Positions 8,938-19,030 of a DNA stretch of 64,000 nucleotides are shown one piece after another. Position 1 is the stretch's first letter, and each line of letters opens with the position of its first letter. The DNA is from Pseudomonas sp. AN-1. Its GTDB lineage: Bacteria > Pseudomonadota > Gammaproteobacteria > Pseudomonadales > Pseudomonadaceae. The stretch covers positions 62,001 to 126,000 of the forward strand of contig NZ_CP139195.1 of the NCBI RefSeq assembly GCF_034057115.1. The letters run 5' to 3'. A program made the translations under genes and the position numbers. The notes beneath the pieces are model-generated. The model did no database searches and was not told the origin of the DNA. It worked only from the letters and a program-made list of their open reading frames with translations.

Positions 8938-9480
8938 ATGGCCCTGCAGTCCACTCCCTACAAAGTCGAACTCAACCTCACCGACCTCGATCGCGGCGTC
9001 TACCAGAACCTGCGCTTCACCGTCGCCAAGCACCCCTCGGAGACCGCGGAGCGCCTCGCCGTACGCCTGCTGGCCTACGCGCTGTGGTACGACGAGAAGA
9101 TCGCCTTCGGCCGCGGCCTGTCCGACGTCGACGAGCCGGCGCTGTGGGAGAAGAGCCTCGACGACCGCGTGCTGCACTGGATCGAGGTCGGCCAGCCCGA
9201 CGCCGACCGCATGACCTGGTGCTCGCGGCGCGCCGAGCGAGTCAGCGTGCTGGCCTACGGCAGCCTGCGCGTCTGGCAGGAGAAGGTGGTGGGCGCGGTG
9301 AAGAGCCTGAAGAACCTCAACATCGCCGCGCTGCCGCAGGAGCCGCTGGCCGAGCTGGCCCGCGACCTGCCGCGCTCGCTCAGTTGGAGCGTGATGATCA
9401 GCGAGGGTACCCTGTTCGTCACCGACGAGCGCGGCCAGCACGAGCTGGCCGTGGAGTGGCTGCTGGGCGAGCGCGGTTGA
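8938..9480 (+). CDS. yaeQ: YaeQ family protein
   Basis: At 180 residues this is the normal length for YaeQ, and it is recognisable along its whole length from 'YKVELNLTDLDRG' to the C-terminal 'ELAVEWLLGERG'. YaeQ proteins have a PD-(D/E)XK nuclease-like fold; their biochemical role is not established. The ATG follows a TACACT-like -10 element near 8899. Immediately downstream the base composition becomes less GC-rich and the Zorya genes begin, so yaeQ marks the left edge of that island. From memory yaeQ lies close to recJ in P. aeruginosa, which fits recJ at 20.5 kb once the insertion is discounted. Confidence 0.88.
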   Translation: MALQSTPYKVELNLTDLDRGVYQNLRFTVAKHPSETAERLAVRLLAYALWYDEKIAFGRGLSDVDEPALWEKSLDDRVLHWIEVGQPDADRMTWCSRRAERVSVLAYGSLRVWQEKVVGAVKSLKNLNIAALPQEPLAELARDLPRSLSWSVMISEGTLFVTDERGQHELAVEWLLGERG

Positions 9481-9610
9481 ATGTGATCTCTGCAGGGCGG
9501 CTCTGAGGCTGTCCTGCTTTTCGGTGGCGCTACGATTACGTCAGGGTTGAACAGTGGGCTGCGCATATCTGAAACTCTGCTGACTTGAGCTATTTCACGG
9601 ATCGATCCCC

Positions 9611-11974
9611 ATGCTCGACTTGCTGAGTTATCTGTGGCCTGATTTTTTCTCGTTAAAAACAGCTGCTGCCAACAATACTGATGCGCTGAGTGCTTTGTTT
9701 TGCCTCCTGATCGGGGGGCTCTTCCTTATCGCCCTGTTCTTCGTCGCTGGGCATTACTGGCTGTCATTCAAGCGCCGCCTGAACGCGCTGAAGTCGCTGC
9801 TGCAGGACCAGAGCCGCGATAACCTCGCTATTAATCGCCGCGACATCTTGCAACGAGCCAAGGGACTCAAGCCGAAAGGAATCGGCGAGTTGTGGCAGGC
9901 TTTCGATGAGAGCCTGGCCACTGCCAGTGACAACCGGAGGCTGTTCAACACCCTGGATGCCGAGCACTTCTTCAACGCCGGCAGCCTGGCACCGGAGATC
10001 ACCGGCAGCCGTTTGCTGGCTGCCGCGCCTGGCTTCCTGGTGGCAATCGGCGTACTGGGCACCTTCGTCGGCCTGACTGTGGGCCTGGTCGGTCTGCAAC
10101 TCACTGAGCAGGCGGACGTCAACCAGCTCAAGGGCGGCATCCACAACCTGATTGCCGGCGCGGCGGTGGCCTTCATGACTTCGGTCTGGGGGGTTGGCGC
10201 CAGCCTTCTGTTGAACTTCATCGAGAAGCTGGCCGAGCGCTTCGTCCTGTCCAATGTCCGGGCGCTCCAGGCTCGCATCGACGAGCTGTACCCCATGCAC
10301 CCGGCCGAGCAGTCGCTGCTGCATATCGCCGAATATAGCAAGGAGAGCACGCAGGCCCTGCGAGGCCTGGACGAGCGCATTGGTAACAGGCTGCAGGAGT
10401 CCATCAAGGGCATGAGCGATGAGATGCAGGAGGCGATCACTAAGGCGCTGAACAGCATCATGAAGCCTGCCATCCAAACCTTGATCGACTCGACCAGCAA
10501 ACAGTCCAGCGAGGTGCTGGAAACACTGGTTGGCCGTTTCATGGATGGAATGACCGCCGCGGGACGCGAACAGGGCTATCTGATGCAGCAAGCTGCCACT
10601 GACGTACATAGCGCCGTGGGGGGCATGGGAGAGCGCATCAATCAGTTGGCGCATACGCTCGGCGAACAGCAGAACCGTCAGCTTGCCAGCGCCGAGCAGC
10701 AGCGGCAGCAGTTCGAGGCGCAGCTCGAGCGCATCACTCGCGCGGCCGAGGAGCGCCAGGAGCAGATGGAGAGGCGCTTCGGCGAGCTGATGAGGGGACT
10801 GGGTGGCCAGTTGGATAGTCAGCTGGGCGCTGCGCAGCGCCGCGATGAAGAGCGCCAGGCACTGTTCGAGCGCCTGCTGACCGACACCCGTGCCAGCCAG
10901 GCCGAGCTGCTGGAGAAGTTCACCCAGTCGACCCGCGAGCAGATGCAGGCCATGGGCGAGGCCAGCAACGAACGGCACACCAACTTGGAGAGGGTCTTCT
11001 CCCGTTTGATGATTAACCTCAATACTCAGCTGGAAGCCCAAATGAATACTGCGGAGCAGCGCGAGCAGAAACGCGCCGCTCGTCATCAGGAGCAGCAAAG
11101 CACGGCGCTGGAGCAGCAGAGGCAACTGCTCGATAGCCTCGGGCAGACCGGTCGTGAGCAGATAGTGACCATTGCCGAGACCTCGGCGGCTCAGCAGCGC
11201 AAGCTTGAGGAAACCGTCGGCAAACTGCTGGCTGCATTCAATGAGGAGGCCAGCAGACATGGTCAGCAGGCCGAGCAGCGCGAGCGTGATCGTCAGCAGC
11301 GTCTGGACGAGCAGTTGGAAAAAATGGCCAGCCAGCAGCAGGTGCTGTTGGCTGAGATCGCCGGGGCGGTGCAGACCACTCAGCAGCAGAGCCTGCTGAT
11401 GGCCGATCAGCACCAGCGCCTGCTGGCGGATCTCAAGCAGAGCAGCGGAGCCGCCGCGCAAAGCAGCAAGCACATGAGCAACAGCGCCAGCCAGCTCGGC
11501 CTGCTGGCGGTAAATGTGCAGAAAGCCGCAGAGTTGCTGGGTCAGCGCCTGGAACAGGTCACCCAGCGTATCGAGGACGCCGGCAGCCAGAACGCCATGC
11601 TTGCAGGGCAGCTGCAGAGTCAGGCCGGCACCCTGCAGCACTTGCAGAAGGCTCTGCTGGAAGGGGCGCAGCGCTTCGAGCAGGCGGCCAGCGAGGCTCG
11701 TAACGGCTTCGGCGAGATGAAGCAGCACCAGCGGGAGTTCCTTGCTGGGGTGCACAGCGAGTTCACCCGCCTGGGCGAGATGCTGCGCGAGCAGGTCGAG
11801 GGTATCGAGGAGCAGGCTGAAGACTGGCTGCGCAGCTATTCCAAGGAAGTCAGTACGCAGGTTCATGAGCGTATGGATCAGTGGAACAAGCAAACCCTTG
11901 GTTTCGCCAACCAGATGCATGCCGTCGTGCAGGCGATCAGCAATGTCGTCGACGAACTGGAGACCGACCGCTGA
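9611..11974 (+). CDS. zorA: Zorya anti-phage system protein ZorA (MotA/TolQ/ExbB-like proton channel with long tail)
   Basis: This 787-residue protein has membrane helices at about 24-49, 137-161 and 176-205. The last two carry the Gly-rich MotA/ExbB pattern (GVLGTFVGLTVGLVGL). From about residue 230 to the end it is a Gln/Glu/Arg-rich coiled coil, matching the long intracellular tail of ZorA that transmits the membrane signal to the cytoplasmic effectors. In Zorya, five ZorA subunits surround a ZorB dimer to form a proton-driven, flagellar-stator-like motor that senses phage injection. The gene heads a four-gene block in type I order (zorA, zorB, zorC, zorD), and its stop overlaps the zorB start. 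The 130 bases upstream are less GC-rich than the surroundings; no convincing promoter was identified. Confidence 0.93.
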   Translation: MLDLLSYLWPDFFSLKTAAANNTDALSALFCLLIGGLFLIALFFVAGHYWLSFKRRLNALKSLLQDQSRDNLAINRRDILQRAKGLKPKGIGELWQAFDESLATASDNRRLFNTLDAEHFFNAGSLAPEITGSRLLAAAPGFLVAIGVLGTFVGLTVGLVGLQLTEQADVNQLKGGIHNLIAGAAVAFMTSVWGVGASLLLNFIEKLAERFVLSNVRALQARIDELYPMHPAEQSLLHIAEYSKESTQALRGLDERIGNRLQESIKGMSDEMQEAITKALNSIMKPAIQTLIDSTSKQSSEVLETLVGRFMDGMTAAGREQGYLMQQAATDVHSAVGGMGERINQLAHTLGEQQNRQLASAEQQRQQFEAQLERITRAAEERQEQMERRFGELMRGLGGQLDSQLGAAQRRDEERQALFERLLTDTRASQAELLEKFTQSTREQMQAMGEASNERHTNLERVFSRLMINLNTQLEAQMNTAEQREQKRAARHQEQQSTALEQQRQLLDSLGQTGREQIVTIAETSAAQQRKLEETVGKLLAAFNEEASRHGQQAEQRERDRQQRLDEQLEKMASQQQVLLAEIAGAVQTTQQQSLLMADQHQRLLADLKQSSGAAAQSSKHMSNSASQLGLLAVNVQKAAELLGQRLEQVTQRIEDAGSQNAMLAGQLQSQAGTLQHLQKALLEGAQRFEQAASEARNGFGEMKQHQREFLAGVHSEFTRLGEMLREQVEGIEEQAEDWLRSYSKEVSTQVHERMDQWNKQTLGFANQMHAVVQAISNVVDELETDR

Positions 11975-12738
11975 TGCGCTGGCGCAAATCCCATTCGGCG
12001 AGCGTCGACGAAGAGAACCCGTACTGGATGTCCTTCTCGGACATGATGTCGGCCCTGCTGGTGGTGTTCATTCTGGCTTCGGTGATCCTGATTCTGCGCC
12101 TGCTGGAAATCCAGAAGGAGCTCGAGCAGCGCAAGGTGCAGTTCGAGCAGGAGCTGGTCGAGCTGAAGAAGGCCGAGGAGGTGAGGCGCACCATCCTGGA
12201 CGAGGCGGTGGAGGAGTTGCGCCAGCGCGGCATCAAGGTGGAGATCAGCGAGAACCACACGGTTCTGCGCATCCCCAACGAGCTGCTTGGGTTCGACACC
12301 GGCGAGTACGAGTTGCAGCCGCGCTATGCATCGACCGCGCTGGAAATCGGCCTGGTACTGAATCAGGTGATCAGCAAGGATGACCGTCTGGCCTATCTGG
12401 ATACCATCTTCATCGAGGGACACACCGACAACCGGCCATTCCCCGGCTTCATGGGCAAGGGCAACTGGGGGCTTTCCACCTTCCGGGCGATTTCGCTCTG
12501 GCAGTTCTGGAGCAGCGCGCTGGCGGAAGAGCAGCGGCTCAACCGGATGCGCAACGTGGATGGCGACCCTCTGTTCTCGGTCAGCGGCTATGGCGAAACC
12601 CGCCCGGTCAATGGCCAGCAGCTCACCGAGGACGATTTCCGGGTCAATCGGCGCATCGACATCCGCTTCACCATCCGCCGCCCGGCCAGTGCCGATTACG
12701 AAGGCGTGCGTGAACTGCTGCGAGGCGCGGCTCAATGA
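11974..12738 (+). CDS. zorB: Zorya protein ZorB (MotB-like, OmpA peptidoglycan-binding domain)
   Basis: The protein has 254 residues. A single membrane helix (about 22-44) carries an acidic residue at D23, equivalent to the proton-carrying Asp of MotB/ZorB. A charged linker follows, then an OmpA-like peptidoglycan-binding domain with GHTDN at 149-153. The start chosen is ATG 11974, which overlaps the zorA stop (TGATG). A longer in-frame version from 11881 would lie inside zorA and lacks support. The gene overlaps zorC by four bases (ATGA), so zorA, zorB and zorC look translationally coupled. In the complex ZorB anchors the ZorA ring to the cell wall. Confidence 0.93.
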   Translation: MRWRKSHSASVDEENPYWMSFSDMMSALLVVFILASVILILRLLEIQKELEQRKVQFEQELVELKKAEEVRRTILDEAVEELRQRGIKVEISENHTVLRIPNELLGFDTGEYELQPRYASTALEIGLVLNQVISKDDRLAYLDTIFIEGHTDNRPFPGFMGKGNWGLSTFRAISLWQFWSSALAEEQRLNRMRNVDGDPLFSVSGYGETRPVNGQQLTEDDFRVNRRIDIRFTIRRPASADYEGVRELLRGAAQ

Positions 12739-14294
12739 AAGTACCGCCGCTTGATAACCGTCCGTCCGTGTGGCCGGCACTGGTCATTGGGGGGTGGGCT
12801 GAGCTAGCGGAGAAAGCCAAAAGGATGAAGGCCTCGGTGGGTGGCAGTGATGCCTTCGAGCTGGCGCGGAAAGAATGGCAAGACATGGCCGATACGGGGC
12901 GCTTCGGTGGTTTGCTTGCTCTGTTGAAGCAGCGTGTCGGTGCGCGTGCCCTGACGGATCTGTGGCTGAACGACGTGCATCTCGGCGCCCGCCTGCTCAA
13001 TGCCCGGATGCTGGACTTGCTCATCGAAAATCAGCAGCCCAGGCTGACTCGCCTGACGTTGATTCAGTTGATTCAGCTGTATTTCCATTATTTCGACCGT
13101 CTCGATGAGCACAGTAAGGAAGAGAGATTGCTGGAGCGGCTACAGCAGCATTTGCATGTCCAGTTGGATCTCATGCCGGACTCGAAACAGCCACTGCTCG
13201 CCAAGGATATCCTCTCCGTGCTCAAGCGCGAGGGGCGCTGGTTGCTGAGTCTGAATGGCCCGTTGGCGTTGGTGCGCCATGTGCGCAGGCAAGAACGCGA
13301 GCTTGGCGAAACTTTTACGGCATACGGCCTAGAAGGCTTCGACGTTGGGCGTTATGGCGATATCTGCCGGGCACATTTCTATCTGGAAACCCTGCGCGGC
13401 TTGCAGCCGGGCGAATGGGATCCGGTACTGGATGAGCTGCTCAAACCGTCGGTGTGTGAAGCGCCCTATGGCGATCACAAGCTTATCGGCAATGTCGCGT
13501 TGGAGATCATGATCGACCGTGTGGCAGGTGATCCAGGTGAAAAATGGCAGAACTTTTTTCTGACGTTGGCCGGTGATCCCAGGATTGCCAGCTCGAATAA
13601 AAATTACCGCAAGTGGTGGGCTCCGATCGGCGAAGAGCGCATCAGCAAGGTGCGTGGCTGGTTGGCCAAGCTGGACCTGAGGCTTTTCCTCAAGGCAGTA
13701 GAACAGTACGGTATTGAAACTTGGAATGACGATTTACAGAAGATGTTTCCGGCACGCAAACGCTTTCTGGAGGGGCTTGACAACCTCAAGTTGGTTCGCA
13801 ACGCGCGCTTGATGCTGGGACGTACAGCCGAGCAGTCTGTCAGGAAAATACTCACCAGTGATGCACTTCCAAACTTCAGTAAAATGGATGGCAATATGTC
13901 AGACAAGGCTGTCATCTATCTGGATTGTGGTGATTTTCACCTGATCGAAGGCTCCCATAGCTTCAGGATTTGGGTGTATCTGGCGCTGCCCAGTGAACGG
14001 TTGCTCTCCTACGAGAAAAATACCTTCAGTCATTCTGATCTGATCAATCTGATTCCGGAGCAGTATCAGCATCGTTATCCGGGATTGCCTATGGATGCCT
14101 ATACACACCATCCGCCCCTGAACTGGCAGAACAAGGTTTTCCAGTTCCTGGGTGATAACGGGATTGGTCTGGATATCGAGCAGCTACTCACCGGGCAGGA
14201 CTACAAGGCGTATCTTGCCAAGTTCGGCATGCCGGTGGTCAGTCGCAGGAAGGTGAGGGTGCCGCCTGCAGCGCTGAATCAGCTTTTCTCCTGA
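12735..14294 (+). CDS. zorC: Zorya protein ZorC (EH_Signature domain)
   Basis: This 519-residue soluble protein is encoded in the third position of the block, where type I Zorya encodes ZorC. The C-terminal half contains the conserved run 'YLDCGDFHLIEGSHSFRIWV' typical of the EH-signature family. ZorC is a cytoplasmic DNA-associated component that works with ZorD after the motor senses invasion. The gene is more AT-rich than its neighbours, most visibly around 13.5-14.2 kb, consistent with horizontal acquisition. Its start (ATG 12735) overlaps the zorB stop. No frameshift or internal stop is seen. Confidence 0.88.
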   Translation: MKVPPLDNRPSVWPALVIGGWAELAEKAKRMKASVGGSDAFELARKEWQDMADTGRFGGLLALLKQRVGARALTDLWLNDVHLGARLLNARMLDLLIENQQPRLTRLTLIQLIQLYFHYFDRLDEHSKEERLLERLQQHLHVQLDLMPDSKQPLLAKDILSVLKREGRWLLSLNGPLALVRHVRRQERELGETFTAYGLEGFDVGRYGDICRAHFYLETLRGLQPGEWDPVLDELLKPSVCEAPYGDHKLIGNVALEIMIDRVAGDPGEKWQNFFLTLAGDPRIASSNKNYRKWWAPIGEERISKVRGWLAKLDLRLFLKAVEQYGIETWNDDLQKMFPARKRFLEGLDNLKLVRNARLMLGRTAEQSVRKILTSDALPNFSKMDGNMSDKAVIYLDCGDFHLIEGSHSFRIWVYLALPSERLLSYEKNTFSHSDLINLIPEQYQHRYPGLPMDAYTHHPPLNWQNKVFQFLGDNGIGLDIEQLLTGQDYKAYLAKFGMPVVSRRKVRVPPAALNQLFS

Positions 14295-14309
14295 CGTGGT
14301 GGGTATGCA

Positions 14310-17300
14310 ATGGCCTTTCTAGACATGATCAAGAGCTTGTTGGGCGGGCGCGATGAGTCGCTTGACCAGCAGGACGGTTTCCAGTTCCAGGCCGACTCGG
14401 AAGGCCTGAACTTCTATCTGCACAAGGCGACCTTCGAGGCTCTGCTGGATGGCAGCGGCAATACCCTACAGAAGATCCAGCTGATCGCCTTGCGTATGCT
14501 CGAGGAGCAGGGGCTGGCCGAGATCATGCCCAACGGCTTCCACATTCGAGCCGCCGACCTAGCCGGGCTGGATGACGAGCAGGCCGGGGTGCTTCGGCTG
14601 CCGGCACGGTTTCCCGGCTCGTTCGTCTCGCAGATACAGGGAAGCACAGGGCAGAGCGGTTTCCGGGTGAATCTGAGTGCGCGGCTCAAGGACGGCGAGG
14701 CGCCATTCACCCACAAGGGGCCACTCCTGCAACTGTCCTCGACCGAGGTGTACCGCCTGACGCCGGCCGAGCTGATGGGGCTCGAGGCCTGGGAACGGCA
14801 CCAGAACCTGGCTCCGGAAGCACGCACCGAGGCGGCCAACCTGCGGCTGATGGCTGAGCTGCAGACCGCTGCGCGCAGCGGCATGCGCATAGATCTCAGC
14901 CACTTCGAGCGCCTGGATGTCGTGGTGCCGGAGAACATCGGCGTGACCGCCACCCGCTTGCCGGACGGCAGTCTGATGCTCTGTCCCAGTCTGGGCGAGG
15001 GTTCGACACCCGATCAGTTGGAAAAGCGCTGGTCGCAGTTGGACATGAATGCCGATGGCGGCGTGATGCGCATCGACAACCGGGTCGTGCTGCTCGAAGC
15101 GAAGAAGATGGCCGCGATCAAGGAGGTGCTCGGCAACAAGCGCATTCCGGCCGACAAGGTGGCCGACTTCATCAAGACGCCCAGTGCGTTTCTCGATGCG
15201 GCCTTGGTCAATCTGGAGCTTGGCTTCTCCGTCCGAGTCATGGGCATCGGCAAGCTCCAGCACATGGACTTCGGCGAGCTGGATGCCAAGAAGCAGGACT
15301 GGTTTGCCCTGGACTCACGAGCAGCACCGGCCGAGATCATTCCAAGACTGGTGCAGTCGCCGGAGGAACTGGAGCAGTTCGAGCGCGCCCTGGCGGCGGC
15401 CCGAGAGCAGGGGGCAGAGCGCCTGTCCTTCGCGGGCGAGGTGATCGACATCTCCAGTCCCGAGGCGGTCGACCGACAGCTCGAGTCGCTGCGTGGCAAG
15501 TTCGCCGAGCCGTCAGGTGAGCCGTCAGAGAAAACCTGTCCGGATGACACTCAGGAAGACGCGCAGGCCAAAGCGCAGGTGACGGTACTGATCCGCGAGG
15601 CTGACCGGATCGATACCCGCTTGCTCGACAAGGCGGCTGCGGCGAGACCACTACACGAGCCGGAATGGTCGTCCTATGCCCGCCAGCCCTTCGCTCACCA
15701 GCGTGAGGGTATCAACTGGATGCTGGGACTGATCGGCTCGGCGATCAGGGAGAACCGGGAGGATCTCTATCGCCTGCAGGGTGGTTTGCTGGCCGATGAC
15801 ATGGGCCTGGGCAAGACCTAGATGTCGCTGATCGCAGCGGCCGAATACCTGGTCCAGCAGCATCACGATGGTCGCGCGCAGAAGCCCGTGCTGGTCGTAG
15901 CCCCCTTGAGTCTGCTGGAAAACTGGGAAGACGAGGTGGCGCAGACCTTCAAGAGCATTCCATTCCGCGACATCGTTGTGCTGCAGTCTGGACGGGATCT
16001 CAACCAGTACCGGCAGAAGGGCGCCGAGCGCGAGTCACAGCAGTTGGCCTCCCTGGTCGATGACAATGGTGGCATGGATGAGCAGGCAATCCGCTATGCG
16101 TTGCACATTGGCCCCGAGGCCGGCGCGAAGCGTCTGGATATGGATCGCCGCCTGGTGCTGACAACCTACCAGACCTTGCGTGACTACCAGTTCTCCTTGT
16201 GCCGGATCGACTGGGGCATGGTCATCTTCGACGAGGCGCAGAACATCAAGAACCCGAATGCCATACAGACCCGCGCTGCCAAGGGTCTGAAGGCCGATTT
16301 CAAGCTGCTTGCCACCGGCACGCCGGTAGAGAACAGCCTGGGTGACTTCTGGTGCCTGATGGATACAGTGCAGCCGGGGCTGCTCGGCGACTGGCCGCAG
16401 TTCCGTGATCGTTGGGTCAAGCCGATCCTCGATGCAGCGGAGGAGGAGAGGGATGCCGTGCGTACCCGCATCGGCTCCGAACTGCGCGCCGCCGTCGGCA
16501 GCTTCATGCTCCGGCGGGTCAAGGAAGATCAGCTCAAGGGGTTGCCCTCGAAGACCATTCACAGTGGCGTCAGCAATATGCAGTCGGGCCAGCAGGTTCC
16601 TGCCCCCAACTTGGCGGTCTGCATGAGTGGCCCACAATTGCAGGCCTATGACGCGGTGCTCGACGGTTACCGCAGTCAGCGGGCCAGCGAGGACATGCGG
16701 GGCAGGGCATTGGCAGCCTTGTCCAGCTTGCGCGAGGTCTCCCTCCATCCGCGACTTCGCGAGGAGGCCAAGCTGATGACCAGCAGCGCCAAGGAGGCGC
16801 GTCAGGTGATGCGGGAGTCGGGCAAGCTGGCCGTGCTGCTCAACCTGCTGGACGAGATCTGTCAGAAGGGCGAGAAGGTCATCCTGTTCATGGTGACCAA
16901 GCGTCTGCAGCGCCTGCTCAAGCTCTGGCTGGATCAGATCTACGGCCTGAACATTGCGATCATCAATGGCGAGACAGCCGCTGTTGCCAAGAAGCAGGAG
17001 GGTATTACAAGCAAGGCAGAGGAAATGACCCGGAAAAGGCTGATCACTGCGTTCGAGGCACAGCCAGGCTTCAATCTGCTGATCATGTCGCCGGTGGCTG
17101 CCGGGGTCGGTCTGACCGTAGTCGGGGCGAACCATGTGGTTCACCTTGAGCGCCACTGGAACCCGGCAAAGGAGGCCCAAGCCTCGGACCGCGTCTACCG
17201 GATCGGCCAGACCAAGCCGGTGCATGTCCACCTGCCAGCGGTTCTGCACCCACAGTTCGACTCTTTCGACCTGCACCTGGATCGGTTGCTACGCGGGAAG

Positions 17301-17375
17301 CTGATGCTCAAGGATGCCGTGGTGACGCCGGAGCCGGTTTCCGAAGGCAAGATGATTCAGGCGATGGGCTTGTGA
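14310..17375 (+). pseudogene. zorD: Zorya helicase-nuclease ZorD, interrupted by an in-frame amber stop
   Basis: Two abutting frames encode one SNF2-type protein. The first runs 14310-15821 (503 residues) and ends in DDMGLGKT followed by TAG at 15819-15821. The second runs 15822-17375 (517 residues) in exactly the same phase and starts with ATG. Together they give about 1021 codons, the usual ZorD size. The stop replaces the residue after Walker A GKT (K502, T503). Downstream motifs are intact: DEAQ at about 641-644, and the C-terminal VGLTVVGANHVV and SDRVYRIGQT helicase motifs. ZorD is the DNA-acting effector of type I Zorya. As read, the first part lacks the helicase body and the second lacks the P-loop, so neither alone should hydrolyse ATP. 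A recent point mutation, a sequencing error or amber readthrough could each explain it; the absence of other damage argues against old decay. Confidence 0.85.
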
Positions 17376-17417
17376 GCAATTGAAAGATCGTGAGTTGGTT
17401 GCCTGCTATGGCATCAG

Positions 17418-18332
17418 TCACTGCCACTGCGCCAGCAGCACCCGCTGCTGGCGCTGCGCCGCTTCCAGGCCCAGCGGCGCCAGCCGCAGCGTCGCGCCCG
17501 GCGGGCACTGCGCCAGCCGGGCCAGCGCCTGCGGCGTCAGCGCGCCGAGGCGCGGGTAGCCGCCGATGGTCTGGCGGTCGTTGAGCAGGACGATGGGCTG
17601 GCCGTCGGCCGGCACCTGGATGGCGCCCAGCGGGATGCCCTCGGAGATCATCTCGCCGCGCCGGCACTCCAGACGCGGGCCGAGCAGGCGCACGCCCATG
17701 CGGTCGGCGCGGTTGTCCACCGTCCACTCGCTGTTGAAGGCGTCGAACAGGCTCTGCCCGGCGAAGTCGCCGATCTGCGCGCCGAGCACCACGGCGAGCG
17801 GCGCGCGGCTGTCCAGCGCCGGAATCCGCTCCGCCGGCACCTCGCGCGGCGCGGGCGAGGCGCCGCGCCAGCTCAGGCGCTCGCCCTCGGCCAGCGGCCG
17901 GCCGTCGCCGTGCAGGCCGCCGAGGCCCTCGCGGACCACGGTGGCGCAGCTGCCCAGCACCTGCGGCGCGGCGAAACCGCCCGGCGCGGCCAGGTAGGCG
18001 CGCAGACCGAGGCGCGCCTGGTTCAGGCTCAGGCGCTGGCCGCGGCGCACGACGAAGCTGCGCCAGGGAGCGAGCGGCATGTCGTCGAGGCGGGCATCCA
18101 GGTCGGCGCCGCACAGGGCCAGGCAGACGTCCTGCTCGGCGACCAGGCTGAAGCCGCCGAGGGTGATCTCGATCGCCGCGGCGTCCGGCGCATTGCCGAG
18201 CAGCCAGTTGGCCCAGCGCAGGGAGATCCAGTCGGCGCCGCCGCCCTGGCCGACGCCGAGGTGGCGCACGCCGAAGCGGCCGGCGTCCTGCAGGGTGGCC
18301 AGCAGGCCGTGGTGTTCGATCACAAGGCTCAT
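17418..18332 (-). CDS. pxpC: 5-oxoprolinase subunit PxpC (biotin-dependent carboxyltransferase-like domain)
   Basis: This 304-residue protein is recognised by its N-terminal 'GLLATLQDAGRFG' and the later 'GADWISLRWANWLLGN', typical of the PxpC/KipA family. With PxpA and PxpB it forms the bacterial 5-oxoprolinase, which opens 5-oxoproline to glutamate using ATP. The start (ATG at 18332-18330) overlaps the pxpB stop by four bases, giving the operon order pxpA-pxpB-pxpC. A longer frame extending to 18749 would run inside pxpB and was not used. Its 3' end lies only 42 bases from the zorD stop, in convergent orientation. Confidence 0.9.
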   Translation of the reverse strand: MSLVIEHHGLLATLQDAGRFGVRHLGVGQGGGADWISLRWANWLLGNAPDAAAIEITLGGFSLVAEQDVCLALCGADLDARLDDMPLAPWRSFVVRRGQRLSLNQARLGLRAYLAAPGGFAAPQVLGSCATVVREGLGGLHGDGRPLAEGERLSWRGASPAPREVPAERIPALDSRAPLAVVLGAQIGDFAGQSLFDAFNSEWTVDNRADRMGVRLLGPRLECRRGEMISEGIPLGAIQVPADGQPIVLLNDRQTIGGYPRLGALTPQALARLAQCPPGATLRLAPLGLEAAQRQQRVLLAQWQ

Positions 18333-19030
18333 GGCTGCACCTCGAAGGGGCTGTCGTCGCCGCCCAGGCGGAGGAACTCGGCGCGCTCGACCGGCACGAA
18401 ACGCACCCGGTCGCCCGGCTGCAGCAGGCTGCGGCCCGCCTCGCGGTCGAACAGCGGGATGGGCATGCGCCCGATCAGGTTCCAGCCGCCGGGGGAGACG
18501 GAGGGATACACGGCGGTCTGCCGGTCGGCGATGCCCAGGCTGCCGGCGGGCACGCGCTGGCGCGGGGTGGCCAGGCGCGGCGAGGCCAGCTGCGGCTCGA
18601 CCAGGCCCATGAAGGCGAAACCGGGGGCGAAGCCGAGGGCGAACACCTGGTACTCGCGGCTGCTGTGCAGTTCGATCACCCCGGCGCTGCCCAGAGCGCT
18701 GCGCTCGGCGAGCAGCGCCAGCTCGGGGCCGACGCTGGCGTCGTACCACACCGGCAGGCGGTGCAGGGTGCCGCTGCCGGCGCGGGCCGGCTCAAGGTCG
18801 CGCAGGGCCTGCCGGATCAGCGCGCGGGCCTGGCCGTCGTCGAGCTGTGCGAGGTCGTAGTGCAGCATCAGGGTGGTGTAGGAGGGGACCAGGTCGACCA
18901 GTGCCGCGCCGAAGGCCTCGCGCAGGCGCTGCGTGGCGGCCAGCAGCCAGGGCATGTGCGCCTCGTCGATGGCGTCGAACAGGCGCAGCATCAGGCAGTC
19001 GATGGCGACAGGCTCGATGCGCAGGTTCAT
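18329..19030 (-). CDS. pxpB: 5-oxoprolinase subunit PxpB (KipI-like)
   Basis: This 233-residue protein has the allophanate hydrolase subunit 1/KipI signature: '[12 protein letters not shown]' in the first half, and '[13 protein letters not shown]' and '[15 protein letters not shown]' towards the C-terminus. It pairs with PxpC in 5-oxoproline cleavage. ATG 19030 was chosen because it gives the normal family length and overlaps the pxpA stop by four bases. An upstream extension to 19105 would lie within pxpA. Confidence 0.9.
   Translation of the reverse strand: MNLRIEPVAIDCLMLRLFDAIDEAHMPWLLAATQRLREAFGAALVDLVPSYTTLMLHYDLAQLDDGQARALIRQALRDLEPARAGSGTLHRLPVWYDASVGPELALLAERSALGSAGVIELHSSREYQVFALGFAPGFAFMGLVEPQLASPRLATPRQRVPAGSLGIADRQTAVYPSVSPGGWNLIGRMPIPLFDREAGRSLLQPGDRVRFVPVERAEFLRLGGDDSPFEVQP

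Noticed and set aside
2385-8954. A 2189-codon open frame on the minus strand, plus other long frames opposite or overlapping the giant ATPase gene
   Set aside because: They are by-products of very high GC third positions in the real plus-strand gene. Their translations are low-complexity (Ala, Gly, Arg, Gln, His rich) and show no domain, while the plus-strand frame has Walker motifs and a Shine-Dalgarno.
9481-9610. Possible attachment site or clear promoter at the left edge of the Zorya island
   Set aside because: No direct repeat was found matching the right edge near 17376-17417, and no -35/-10 pair with normal spacing could be supported.
15822-17375. The second half of zorD as an independent helicase gene starting at ATG 15822
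   Set aside because: It is in exact phase with the upstream frame, has no convincing ribosome-binding site and lacks the P-loop. It is better read as the rest of an interrupted zorD.
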